From Euglena gracilis (taxonomy: Eukaryota; Euglenida; Euglenophyceae; Euglenales), in assembly GCA_039621445.1 (NCBI GenBank), contig CP154955.1, positions 48,220,086-48,284,085 of the forward strand: DNA of 64,000 nt, given 5' to 3'. Under the pieces are notes generated by a model. That model did not search any database, was not told where the DNA came from, and saw only the letters and a list, made by a program, of their open reading frames with translations. The position numbers were made by a program, and so were the translations under genes. Positions 50,501-60,691 of the stretch are shown one piece after another; position 1 is the stretch's first letter; each line of letters begins with the position of its first letter.

Positions 50501-53367
50501 GCCAACAGGCCAATATCCCGCAGACAGCGCCAAAGCGCATCATGCTCCTGCACCTTTGCAGAAATCCAAAGGATGTTCACCAGAGCTCGAATGGGCGACG
50601 CAACCACCGTCAACTCCTGCTGTATTTGCAGCAATTCTGGTTCAGGGCTTGGACCTGCCAGATCATGGAGATATATTATTATCTCAATCCGGATAGGGAA
50701 ATTCCCCCGGACTATGTCTCCATCAGGCCCCGTTTCGAGAAGGAAAGCATAGACGATTATGTCAAACGCCGATTCGGCGATACGCTCGATAGAGCGCTGT
50801 TCCAGCCGTTTTTCCAAGGCGGCAGACGGAACGAGCTGGGCATGGCCCTACCCCTCCTGCGCTTCAACCACAGAATGGTTGAAGACGAAAGGAAACCATG
50901 GGATCTTTTCCGATTACGGAAAAGACAGGTGCCACAGGCACCTGTCCCAAAGCCGCAACCGGCTTCGGAAGTTCCGCCATCGGAACCTTCAACACAGCCG
51001 CAACCGGCATCAGTACCCACAACGCAGCCGCAACCAGCAACGCCTGTTCCCCAGGGTATTCCTGGTGAGACACCCCCACCCGTCTTTGGACGCGGTCGGC
51101 GTTACCTAGGTTCCAGCCTATCGGCTACTGCGGAACCATTTATCCCTATGGGATTTCAGGAGAGTCAATCTTCTGTCGCTACCTCTTCACCCCAGCCCGC
51201 TACTGCGGCACCCCCCACCAGCGCGATTGCGCAACCAACAACTGTGCCCACCGCTATAGCGGAACAGCCAGCAGCCCCTGTCGCTTCACCAGAAACGGTG
51301 GAGGACAGTGACGAGAGTGAGGGTGAGGGCGGTGAAGACCGCATGGAAGGCCTGGAAGACATATGTGCTGATGAACCTCAGCCATCAGCCCTTCCATTAG
51401 TCCCAAAAGGCTCCAGGACACCCCTTCCGCCTGAAGGAGATGTCAGCTCAGAGACGGAATCTCCTGCATCCGAGGCCGAACGGCCACCGGTACCTCCCGT
51501 ACCACCCCTCTCCTTACCCGCAGTGCCAACGGCACCAACCCCGACAGAACCTGTCGCATCACCAACAATACCTACAGGTGTTTTAGGTGGTGTGTTACAG
51601 GGGCTGACCGCGGCGATGTCCGCAGTATCAGCAGTACTGACCCCTCGAGGCTCACCAGCCACATCCCCTCCCGAAACCCAAAGGGTTACTGCTGCAGATA
51701 GCAGCTCAACTGCCGTACAGCCTACGGCTACAACTCCAATGGAGTTGGATATCCCAGCAGCTAAACCAGCTCCACCAGCACCGCCAACGGCGGAAATGCA
51801 ACCGCCTCCTGCCAAACCGGCAGCATCGGCACCTCCTGCCAAACCGGCAACCCCGAAACCGCCAACGGCGGAAAGACCACTGCCTCCGGCAGACCCTCGT
51901 GAAGAACGCCGATATGGCAGGCAGAAGAAGCCTAAGGCTAAACCTTCAGCCGAAGGCTGCAATCCCGCTGAACAGCGGCGGGATGATGAGCCACCACCGT
52001 CTGGTGGAGATGGCTCTGGCACAGGCCATAGGCCTACGATACCCATGGCCAGCTATGTGGCTGCAACCTCTGAAGGCGCTAAGCGCAAACCCACAATCAG
52101 ACCGATTCGGTCAAATGTCCCTCACGAGGCCGATGAGCCATTTTGGACTGAGGACGTATTGTCCAGAGTAGACCCCCTCAACACTCGCCAGGCTAGGATC
52201 AATATGATCCGCAACAGCAGTGACCCCTGGCTGAACAAGTGGATCAAGCCCTTGTTCCACCGGGATCAACCCGGTATTTTCACGACCAGCCACACTTGGC
52301 GTTTTTGGAATGCGAAATCTCCAAGGGTATTAGCCCAATATTTTGGAGGAAATTTCGTACTGGATTTCCAGGATAACGATCCACTATTGTGGTTAAGTAC
52401 AGCATGCCATAGGCTACGAAACGACATGCCCGCAGTGCGTATTTGCACACGCAACCCGGATAGCATAAGCTTCCACCATGATGCATATGTGCGCAATTGC
52501 GCAGCATTGGTTTGTGGCGACTGCCTGCTTACATGGTCCAATATGGAGAATTTCCGCTGGACGGAAAACGATTATGACAAGGACATACCTGTCCGTTGCA
52601 TCAACTGCCTACAGGCAGATTTTTGGCTACCTGCCACTGGCGGTATGACTAGAGTCATACCAGAAAATGAAGACCATCTGGTCAAATTCAAGCAGGACTA
52701 TAAGTCCCAAATCAACTTCTACCAGTTCAAGAAGTTTAAAGCTGTACACAGCTACCGCACAGGCGGAATCGCCAAAGATTTTCATCTTGACAGCGCAGCT
52801 GTCCGACTCGCAGTCGAGTCAGCAGGCAAGGCCAAAGTGCCATACATTTTTCAAGACTCCGATTGGGACAGGGTGATATACCCACTTTTTACGGCACAAG
52901 GCCTGCCAAACCGACCACGTTTTACCTTTTTGTTGCCTGAATACCCCCCTGAGGCCTACAAAATGGAATTTACCGATTGGGTAAGAGAAGTTTTAAGGCC
53001 ATTCACCATCCGAGCGCGAGTCGCAGGTTGGCACACAAAGGCAGATCCTGCCGTTTATCCGGGGATACCCCCACAGGTTCAATGCAACCACCCCCGCCTA
53101 AACTTTTGGATCTGGCCGGCAATGTTGCCACTTTTCTTCTGGGATAACCTCCAGAATTTTCTGCGTCGCGAAGCCAACAGGCTTGGAGTACGATTACCCG
53201 ATGGGTATACACAAAAATGGGAATATCCCGATTTTGATGTCGATGAGCCTGAAAGGCAACTTGTAAATTTCGAACCTCCGATACTGGAGATAGTGGAATC
53301 TCCTGAAGGAGATTACGTTCGGGAGATCAGACCACCGACTCCCAGGAAATGGCCATCTGTGCCATAG
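47545..53367 (+). CDS. Element 1 ORF3, 1940 aa, unrecognised
   Basis: Begins MQDSGRGPGPPPIQYAIPPY. Residues 1-230 are Pro/Gln/Ala/Tyr-rich, with QAQMPPP-type repeats (about 50-95). A small conserved-looking block (232-330) contains WCACGQ. A Pro/Ala stretch and a basic Lys/Gly patch (about 739-765, GQKGQGKGQKGQ) precede domain I (about 766-1125; CTHC at 956-959; FWHVWFWAGYPTQNFGRFLN). A second Pro-rich linker leads to domain II (about 1497-1940; CGDC 1657-1660, CINC 1685-1688, then LQADFW). The Cys pairs suggest zinc sites. I see no signal peptide or membrane span, so it is not an evident envelope protein. I recognise no family. It is intact over 5.8 kb, so probably selected. Confidence 0.8.
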   Translation: MQDSGRGPGPPPIQYAIPPYPQHAYAAAPPAQGAPAYAVYQPPPAAYAAQAQMPPPPQMVQAQMPYPTQAQMPPPSQAQMPPPSQAQPPPVAYAAPVPMGAAYAAQPQQAYQVPMEQSQPQQVHQVPMEQQQYARQGQAPPMEQAHYAMPGPSPPILYTPQYVTSQQPQSQPVQGTPHQVHAVQAMPQPAAYPVREPAAQTAASSSNISAYAIPVAHETPQAAPTVPYPAFTAELVNLAEKTLRTALRASNLERVDPSLQVLWDTHCRQILGLANRPIAQWCACGQTLMTGKVYFMPGEYPPEVSMRTLGIPVPPIPRIRHHAGAFTEYMREHSPPVEESEMGDIPAPTVQPSRIFRDAQSPTRMPRPPPPEYREPPTQYAAEPMTQPSTAQPPFPYPAHLEAGSQLPVQRDMSMAQDPGSRAEDVERAEAEGRMAVEEGVPTAPEPLPAPRFTSPQQAIQYYQSLEQLQGPRCAERRYASQPYRPADLGSKRGRPESSSPMGRPKPPAPAPAPARQATPAQQRRAPGGQQAAPPPVPVPYAAPAKPAPMAQSPRPVPAKAAAPAAPAAPTAPLPVAAPTAHQPVPAPMAPASQETPVPPGQQATTEVLPVPEPTQQQLEQAELAQRAHRAEIEHEAAERARVQKILDDTRERTRHPTYIDPPRGEPLPINNPPFLADMQDQPAAYPAAKMAYAPQELLGTTSDINPAFIGPRFAAHLNPHAWKQAREEIARSEARSGKGKAKSCPKRAPTAGQKGQGKGQKGQYRNVYEDDMEALFEHIKEIHALAFEAMRKFQNELSLPMLVASPVVTVTRQLYLERNREFHHDGTLYAYEGNLTLGPILDGLPGFWHVWFWAGYPTQNFGRFLNSCGYPYLDCGREDRYNTGKDLLRQLFDCIRSVGPKGLEWEIYPLPDNIAKLAENMFCSNLQVFYHWQYAYHFEVVDIDLRFPQTYIVRCTHCHEKFAVDFWGFGVRSTQPQAEGQDEEGQQANIPQTAPKRIMLLHLCRNPKDVHQSSNGRRNHRQLLLYLQQFWFRAWTCQIMEIYYYLNPDREIPPDYVSIRPRFEKESIDDYVKRRFGDTLDRALFQPFFQGGRRNELGMALPLLRFNHRMVEDERKPWDLFRLRKRQVPQAPVPKPQPASEVPPSEPSTQPQPASVPTTQPQPATPVPQGIPGETPPPVFGRGRRYLGSSLSATAEPFIPMGFQESQSSVATSSPQPATAAPPTSAIAQPTTVPTAIAEQPAAPVASPETVEDSDESEGEGGEDRMEGLEDICADEPQPSALPLVPKGSRTPLPPEGDVSSETESPASEAERPPVPPVPPLSLPAVPTAPTPTEPVASPTIPTGVLGGVLQGLTAAMSAVSAVLTPRGSPATSPPETQRVTAADSSSTAVQPTATTPMELDIPAAKPAPPAPPTAEMQPPPAKPAASAPPAKPATPKPPTAERPLPPADPREERRYGRQKKPKAKPSAEGCNPAEQRRDDEPPPSGGDGSGTGHRPTIPMASYVAATSEGAKRKPTIRPIRSNVPHEADEPFWTEDVLSRVDPLNTRQARINMIRNSSDPWLNKWIKPLFHRDQPGIFTTSHTWRFWNAKSPRVLAQYFGGNFVLDFQDNDPLLWLSTACHRLRNDMPAVRICTRNPDSISFHHDAYVRNCAALVCGDCLLTWSNMENFRWTENDYDKDIPVRCINCLQADFWLPATGGMTRVIPENEDHLVKFKQDYKSQINFYQFKKFKAVHSYRTGGIAKDFHLDSAAVRLAVESAGKAKVPYIFQDSDWDRVIYPLFTAQGLPNRPRFTFLLPEYPPEAYKMEFTDWVREVLRPFTIRARVAGWHTKADPAVYPGIPPQVQCNHPRLNFWIWPAMLPLFFWDNLQNFLRREANRLGVRLPDGYTQKWEYPDFDVDEPERQLVNFEPPILEIVESPEGDYVREIRPPTPRKWPSVP

Positions 53368-54190
53368 ATACCCCAGGCTTACAGGCCACAGGTCCATGGA
53401 CCCTGTTCTGACCTTTCCATCAGGCCTATAGGCCCTGTATTCCGTATCTATCCCAGGCACATCTGCCAATATGTATTTTTACTTTACATATTACCCCCTC
53501 TCTTTTGGGCTACTGCCCGTCTATCGAGGTATATGCCTCTGGGGATACCCCATCGACAACATCGTGTCCGAGCAGCGCTGTGAAGCCTTCTCCTAGCGGT
53601 ATATGCCGCCAGTAAGAAGACACACAGCGTACAGCGCGCACACCGTAATAATAGCCCCCAATTTGTTACTTTTCGGCTATAAGGCCACGTAAGACTGCCA
53701 GACAGCAAAACTTCTGCTAAGGTCTTTTGACTAGTCCCCCACTCCTCTCTCCTTTACCCCCCGGGGCAAAATCTCGCTGTCGCCGGCAGTTGGTTTTGTA
53801 AATAGGTGTTTCTCCCTGGTCAGATATGACTGGCCAGGTGCCCCCTCCTTCCACACCCTACCCTTCAATCTTTTCCGATTATGGAATCAGACCTCCCCGC
53901 GTGTCATAGACACACCCCAAACTGGGTGGATGGGACTTTCTGGAAAGGAAACCTTCCAGCCCCATTTCCCAATGGGCTCTTCCGCTTCTACCCCTTTGCC
54001 GCAATAAGTAGGCACCGCATAAGCGGTTAACCACTTTTGCGCGTTTTTGCGTTATTTCGCAATTTCCTTCCCACACCCCTGGTGACAGGAGAACCAAAAG
54101 CCGCAAACGGCCCTGTGACAGGTCCCCGTCCCCAGGACTGTGTCCGGCATTCCGACTGGCCTGGTCCAGTAGGGAAATCGGGCATAGCCC
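53368..54190 (+). other. Element 1 3' untranslated region
   Basis: About 0.8 kb with no long frame. It includes the palindrome GGCCTATAGGCC (53423-53434), a second copy of the one before ORF3, and further short hairpins. Confidence 0.7.
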
Positions 54191-54201
54191 TGGGAGGGGG
54201 A
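54191..54201 (+). other. Element 1 polypurine tract
   Basis: TGGGAGGGGGA ends directly at the 3' LTR. The purine run primes plus-strand DNA synthesis. Confidence 0.85.
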
Positions 54202-54616
54202 TGTGTACCAGGCAGCCGTAAGGCCATGGTACTGTGTATGTAGGTATAAGCCTACGGCCAGATATAGCTCTGAGCCCCATACACAGTACTATGCTAGGTG
54301 GTATTCCTACAGATGGCCAACGGCCTGAATTAGGAATACCAAAGCCTAATTCTGGTTCTCCTCTCCACAGGTGGTATTCTTTTCTTCTTTCAATCTTCAA
54401 GTTTTGATTTGATCAAACAAGTCCTTAAAGGACTGCCAGATACTTGGCATCTTTTGTCGTAGCCCATGGGGCTTCCAACGGTGTCTTGTGCTCTGCCTCT
54501 TAATTGGGGAAAAGGGCAATCCAACTTTTATATTTATTTTATATTTTTCCTGTTACTCCTACTTATATCCTTTTCTGCGCACCAAAGGGCGAAAGCGATA
54601 AGGTAGGACGTACACT
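54202..54616 (+). repeat. Element 1, 3' LTR
   Basis: 415 bp, with three substitutions relative to the 5' LTR (99.3% identical). Confidence 0.93.
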
Positions 54617-54621
54617 CAAAG
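54617..54621 (+). repeat. Element 1 target-site duplication, right
   Basis: CAAAG, identical to 37184-37188; unit 2 sequence resumes with gtggcggtccgcc. Confidence 0.9.
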
Positions 54622-57317
54622 GTGGCGGTCCGCCACAAGCACATCCCCATTTCTATGATATTTTCTAAAGGAAATCAAACGTCAGACAACTCGGGTCTAA
54701 ATAGAGGCGCACCGCTATAAATGCATTTGTGATTCTATTTGGGGGTTTGTACCGAAGGATGATTGTATCGCGAAGGCTCGAACATTGGTTATTCATTGTG
54801 AATAATGAATGAGTTGTGAAAAATCTCAGCTGGGGAACGTGGTGCACAGGTGAACAATGTGGCGGCTGTTGATGTGTGTGTGTGTGTGGGTAAACACTGT
54901 AGCACACGTGCAAACGCTGTTGTGCAATGGTAAGCGCTGTGAATGAACTGTCAGCCTGAGCCTTCCTCGGGGGGGGGGGTGGGGGGCAGCCAGCCAGCCA
55001 GCACTTTTTTCCCAGCCCGCCAGCGGGACGACAGGGTCTTTGAGATAACCCCCTGGTTTCCACAGGTTCAGGCTGTTGTGCACGGGTAAATAATGCAAGC
55101 CCCCCGAATATGTAAGCAACGGGTTGTTAGTAGTTGGGTTTCTGAAAAGTCGGCCCCAAGGGTTGCTCATATCCGTGACGTCGCCACTGTCAACCGCTTT
55201 AATGACATTTTTAATGATCATTTCTTCACAGAACGTTTATAAACGGGTGTTGGGGCAAAATAGGCCAAAGGGTTGTTTATATTTGGGGGGGGGTTGGACG
55301 ATTGGAATTCCCGAATTTCCCCCGTCAGGCCCCACTGCAGGCGTGGCGGCCTGACCCCCCTCCCCTCCGTCCCGAGGTCCCTGCTACGGCTGCGAAGGCT
55401 TCCACCTGCCTATGGTGGCGGCGTTAGGAGAAGAGGGGAGCAGGTGCAGGCACGCCACCGCCTCCAGGGGCAGTCTCTGTCTCAGGGGGCCATCCCTCTC
55501 TTTGGTGCTGAAGAGAAACCAGGAACTCTGCCAGCATTTCCTTTTGATGCGGCGCCCCCTGGCTGAATTATAAGGCGCGGGGGGGGTGGGACTGTTTTTG
55601 GGTCGGTACAAAAGGCACCCATCCCCCCCCCCGGGCATCAGAGGCCTAAAGCCATTCTGAGACGGGTCAGGCACTGCAGGGCACTTCAACCCCCCCCTTC
55701 CAGTATGTTCAGATTCAGCAAGTTTGTGACAAGTTTGTTTCATTCTTGCACGTTCCTGATCACCTCGGATGTTCCAGATCGTCTCGGGTGTTCAAGCTGA
55801 ATCGCACCACCACCAGGAGGAAGAATCGCGCCACTGTCGTCATGTCGGGGGGGGGGGCTACCCTGGTCTATGGTTGCCGAGGCGCGTAAGGGCATTATTT
55901 TGGGGAGTCAGAAGGAGTGTGCCCCCCCCCCGGCGCTTGGCCACCTTAGGCTCTTGGCCCACCTCATGAAGAGGTGTGCAACCCTGCTCCCCCAAAGTTG
56001 GCCCTCAGCCTTAACTCACACCTTTGGCACCCCATCTTTGAGCTTTCTGGCTTATTTTGCACACGGCCCGCCAGAACTCTGAACATGCAAGTTTGGCCCC
56101 AGGGGGTTTTCTGAAGTGGAGGGGACCGTCCAGCCAGCAGCTCCAATCCTGTGGATTGCCCCCCCCCCCCTGGAGGTCCATTGAAATAAAGTTCGGGTCA
56201 GCCGGCAAAAAAAGGGGACAAAGTGTCCCAAAATAAAAGAAAATGGCATCCGTAAGTGGCTTTTCACTGCGAATTTTTTTGCTGAAAAATGCTCACCTGG
56301 CTCTCAGGCATCTTTTTAAGTCAGAAGTCTCCCCCCTGGGGGGGGGGTCCCGCGCCGGAGGCGCCGGGTATACCTTTTCGGCGCGAAGCGCTGAAAATTT
56401 TTGAATATTGTCTTTAACGGGCCCGATTTTGGGGGGGGGTCCCCGCCCCCTGGGGGGGACACCCCCCCCGAGGGTCTTAAAAAGAAGCCTGCTGGCTCTA
56501 ACCTTGGGGCAAAGCAGGGGATAATAGGAACAGGGTTTTTTAATCTTGGACCCTGGGGTGGGTCTGGCCGAGCTCCCCCCCCCCGGATGTTCTGTGCAGT
56601 GCTACTGAAGGCGCGAAACTTTTTGAACAGATGCTATTTTTTAGCATTTTGCACGATTTTTGGCCGTTCGGGGAAAAGTGAGTGGGTCCCCCGGGACCCC
56701 CCCGGAGGGGGCCTGTAGGGGATGGGTGGGACCCTCTCCTCCCCTGGTCTGAAAAAAAAAACCTGAACTGGAAGAAGTGGAATGCACCAAGAATATTTCT
56801 GGAATAACTGGAATCTTTGTTTTTGCCAAAAATTTCGGAGTTTCAAAATAAAAATGGAAGCCAAGGTCAAGGTCACCTTTTATGGACCATTGGAATTCGT
56901 TTGCATGTTTTCTCCCAAATCAGGCAAAGTGTTTGCACTTTTGGTCAATTTGGGCATTTGTGTGTTTTTTCTTGATTTCTGCTGCCTCCGGAAAGACCAG
57001 AAGAAACTGGAATAAAGTGGAACAAAGTGGAATCAAACCGCTGAATAAAATTTTGGGCAAAGTCTCCCTCTCCCTGTTCAATCATGGCCCAAGCGCCGGG
57101 GCATCGGGGGGGGGGGTGTTTTCTGTTCTGTGTGACAGACAAAGAGAGGGTTGAGGCTGCTCGCCCCTCCCATTCTTTTTGTTTTTGATGCCTGCATTGT
57201 TTGCACCATCTGAAAGCAAAAGCTTGCTCCTTGTGGGTTTTGTTGGTACTGGGTCAGTGAGAAATGTCCAAGGTGTTTCTGCTTGCTTGCTTGCTTGCTT
57301 GCTTGCTCTCCGCTTAG
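54622..57317. other. Unit 2 spacer, no supported gene
   Basis: Copy of 9905-12632 without the (AT)n run. Contains C/G runs, a GGCGC-GAA-GCGC hairpin near 56381 and the (CTTG)n run at 57281-57306. Confidence 0.55.
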
Positions 57318-57596
57318 GTGGCCGAATTCGCACTTAGGGGTTTTTTCGTTGAAATGGGCGCATTTGCGCAAATGTACCATTTTTTCGTAACCCCTGGGAC
57401 CCTGTTCGCCGACAATTTTTTTGGCGAACGGAACTCGTTAGGGCTGGGCAGTTCGAACCCCTTCAAATACGAAGTCCTAACTTGCCTTCGCCACCGGAAG
57501 GGCGCGGGCGAACATTTTTACCGCTCCCTCTCCGCAGCTGCTTGTCTGCACCTACCGACAGCAGGGTTCGATATAAGGAAGGCGTGCATGGTTTAG
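57318..57596 (+). CDS. Hypothetical small ORF, 92 aa, unit 2
   Basis: Same protein as 12633-12911 (MAEFALRGFFVEMGAFAQM...). No recognised family; coding status is doubtful. Confidence 0.2.
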   Translation: MAEFALRGFFVEMGAFAQMYHFFVTPGTLFADNFFGERNSLGLGSSNPFKYEVLTCLRHRKGAGEHFYRSLSAAACLHLPTAGFDIRKACMV

Positions 57597-58207
57597 GTGG
57601 GGGGGTGTCCCCCTCACCCCACCTCCAGTCCGGACCCCCCCCACCTGCAAGGGGGCCCTCGGCGGGTACCCGGGACCCCCCCCCCAAAAAAGGGTCAATT
57701 TTTTCCTCCGGCGCTTTGCGCCGAAATTTTTTTTGCATTTTTGGCCAATTTTTTCCCAATCTGTCACCCTGACTGCGCCACTGTTCAGGTGGGGAAGGTG
57801 TCCCCCCCACCCCCCCTCCTGGCCCGCAGGGGGGTCCGGACCCCCCCCTTATATCGAACCCTGACCGACACCTACATCCAAATGGCGCCTACCGAAACCC
57901 ACCCCCACACCACCCCTCGGCACCCAATCGGCCAGGACACCTCGGGCCCCGCACTTTGCCATTGTGAGGCCATGCCTTGCTCGCCAGCGGTTTGTTGTGA
58001 TTGTTTTGGTGCGCTGGGTTAGGAGGTCCCGCTTAGTGCCTTTTTTCGCCGGAGTTGGCTGATTCTTAACTTGCCCTTCGACACCCAGAAGAAAGGAACA
58101 GAGTTCACGAACGAGGAAGAACTGAGAGAAGAAGTCAATATCAATTCAATATCCAGAAGAACACGAACCAGACGAAAAACAATTGAGAACTCAATTGTCA
58201 AATTTCA

Positions 58208-58714
58208 ATGTCGACTTCGATGAGCAATGCAGTGGAGAAGAAATTGGAATTATATGGCCACGGACGTCCTGGAGGAGTGGCAGCAGCAGCTGGAGACCTT
58301 GGAGATGCGGTCAACACGTGGCAAACCGTGGCCGTTCTTCCCACCCAGCCCCCCACCCCAGAAATTTCACAGCCCAAAACCCCCCACAGTGACGGCCACG
58401 GTCCTTGGACCACTGTGGCCAGAAGGCCCAGAAGACAGAAGCCAGCCCCAGCCCTTGGTGGGCAAAGACTGGACCATGGGGGCCACAAATGCTGCACAAT
58501 TGGACCATCAAAGCCCACACATCAGGGGCATCTCCCCCAAAGGCGCCCAGCAGCCTGGGCACCAATTGGCCAGAAGATGGTGAGATGGAATCAAGGCCAA
58601 GGAGGTCAACACCACAGGGGCCATGGGGGCCAGTTTCACAAGCAAATCCCCTCAGGAAGGGGCCCTTCTCGGTCTGCCTCGAGGGAGTACGAATCTGGAG
58701 GCGTACGATTTTGA
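58208..58714 (+). CDS. Hypothetical 168-aa protein, unit 2
   Basis: Counterpart of 13523-14029, same length and frame, with few replacements (for example D to N near residue 34). The overlapping alternative frame has acquired a stop (at 58583), so only this frame is open in both units. Confidence 0.35.
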   Translation: MSTSMSNAVEKKLELYGHGRPGGVAAAAGDLGDAVNTWQTVAVLPTQPPTPEISQPKTPHSDGHGPWTTVARRPRRQKPAPALGGQRLDHGGHKCCTIGPSKPTHQGHLPQRRPAAWAPIGQKMVRWNQGQGGQHHRGHGGQFHKQIPSGRGPSRSASREYESGGVRF

Positions 58715-59540
58715 CTTTTGAGGGTCCAAATGTGACCTGTGGATGCTGTACGTTTGACAGGCGATGAAACCAGACTCCCTTTTTTGAATTTAAGAATAAC
58801 TGCGAGGGGGTGTTGGGTTCCTTGACTTTTGGATTACAATGGAAGTAGGTGTATCTGGAGAGGGGTGTGACACAGCTTTTTTGGACAAGGGTGAAGAAAC
58901 TCCCGGTGGATTGGAACCTTCTAATTTGTGTGCGGAACAAATTTTTGATCGCGGCGCACTGCACACTTGCGCAAATGCGCGCATCAACAATCATTCTTAC
59001 TGTGATTGATTGTGCCGTTGAGAGGGCGGTTGTAACGCCCCAGATTGTGTTGGAAATTAACGTGGGCCCTTTTAACTTGTGCAAATGCGCGCACAATGTG
59101 TTGATTTTTGTCGTTTAACGACCCAGAGGGCGTTGTGCTACCAGTAAATTGACCTGGACGCTGTCATTCACCTGTTGTGCCAGTGGGGGTGTGATTTTCA
59201 TGACTGGTGGAGACGCTGTGACCCATGGGAAGCGACGCTGCTCGCCATTTGAGAGAGAGTGTGTGTTCCGTGCAGGGTGGTTAAGGCTCTATGGTGGTGT
59301 ATGGCTGCTGTCCCCTCCTGGGGTTGACGTAAATGGGGGCTGGCAAGGCAGTGTACAGCTGTGAATTACTGTGTGCTTTTTTGTTTGTTGACTTGCGCAA
59401 TTGCGCGCATAAACATTTCCAAATAAAAGAAGTGGAACACAGAATTGTGGGACGTGTAGCGTGTAATGTGTCTGTGTGTGACGTCGGCAGGCAATGGGGT
59501 TGTAAGGTTAACGAATTTGAGGTGATGGCGAAAAGGTGGC

Positions 59541-60338
59541 GTGCCGGAAGACCTGGGGAGGACTGAATGGAGTCCTCGCGAGCCAGCAGCACCCACTCCC
59601 GCCGCCGTGGATACAAGGGCTACAGCGAGGAGGCCGCCCTGGCCGCGGAGGCCGGGAAGGTGCTTGCTAGGCCAGCTGGTGAAAGCCCACTTCTCCGCCA
59701 GCTACGAGGAATTCGTGGCGGCGGTGGTGGAGACCCTGGTGGTGCAGGTGGCCCACACCAGGGTGCGGCTGCGCTGCGGACGGAGGGCAGCGCGGCGCTG
59801 CCGGACGAGCCGGCCCGGGAGCCGCGGCGGCCGCGGATCGAGCTGCTGCTGAAGGATGCCTGGGCCGTGTACCGGGCGCTGCGACAGCACGCCTGCCCGC
59901 GGTCGGCGCAGCGGGTGGTGGCGGAGAAGCACGAGGCGCCGCTGGCCAGGCACCGCGCGGCGAGCCGGCTGCTGCGGCCCAATGGCGTCCTGCCGGAGGA
60001 GCCGATGGCTGGAGGACCTGTGGCGGCGGCCGGAGGGGCGGAGCTGCGTCCTGTGGTTCGACAACTTCTGGAAGCGGGCCATGACGTCGAACCGCCGGAT
60101 GGTCATCTGCACCCACGAGTGCTGCGTGATGGCGGTGATGCGGACGGCGATGGACGCCGTCCCAGAGCTCCCGGGGTACCCGTCGCTGCAGCAGGTCCTG
60201 GGCCGCGTCCACCGGGTGTCTGCGCGGCTGGTTCACACCGACCTGCCGGCGTTCCTGGACCTGGTGTCGGACATCAGCGAACGCCCGCTAGAGACGTACG
60301 AGCTGCGCGTACCGCTGGACGTGTACCGAACATTATAA
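59541..60338 (+). CDS. DN-motif gene, 5' and central parts, unit 2 (uninterrupted)
   Basis: Shows the gene as it was before element 2 inserted in unit 1. One frame (59541-59852) carries LVKAHFSASYEEFVAAVVET. A second (from 59567) carries RIELLLKDAWAVYRALRQHA. The first frame resumes (59990-60338) with RSRWLEDLWRRPEGRSCVLW, FDNFWKRAMTSNRRMV and LETYELRVPLDVYRTL. The switches between frames may be introns or old frameshifts; I cannot resolve them. The segment equivalent to the element 2 site is 59978-60000. No family is recognised. Confidence 0.45.
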
Positions 60339-60691
60339 TGGCTGAATGTTTTTTTTTGGACAGCCTGTGTAGGTCAATGGGATGAGGGGACAGAACAACT
60401 GTTTTTGTTGGTGTAATGTGTTGGTGGGTATGGGTGCCTGTCAGCTGAAGAGAATTTAATTTCACCGATATGCGCGCAAATGTGCCCACGTTACTCTGCA
60501 TTACGTGTTTGAATTAGAAGCCAAACTTTGGTGGTACAGCGGTGTTTCGTACAAAGTTCTCTTTTGTACTGTTCGTTCAATTTGGTTTGCGCATTTGCGC
60601 ATAGGTGCAAGTTTAAATCGGTTCACGCCGATTTAAAACGGACTACGCCCTGGCTCTGATTAATGTTTGTAAACAGTTGTGATGCGCGCGT

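Larger units (their letters stand above)
37189..54616 (+). mobile_element. Element 1: giant three-ORF chromovirus (Ty3/Gypsy, 17.4 kb)
   Basis: Complete LTR retrotransposon: two 415-bp LTRs differing at three sites, perfect 5-bp target duplication CAAAG, initiator-Met-type primer site, gag (1382 aa), an in-frame TAG, pol (protease, extra module, RT, RNase H, integrase, chromodomain), a third frame of 1940 aa, polypurine tract, LTR. All three frames are free of stops, so it inserted recently and may be competent. Codons are less GC-rich than those of element 2. Its length is well above the usual 5-10 kb of chromoviruses, mainly from the large gag N-terminus, the pol insert and ORF3. Confidence 0.93.

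Noticed and set aside
47545-53367. ORF3 as a retroviral-type envelope gene
   Set aside because: No N-terminal signal peptide, hydrophobic fusion segment or membrane anchor visible.
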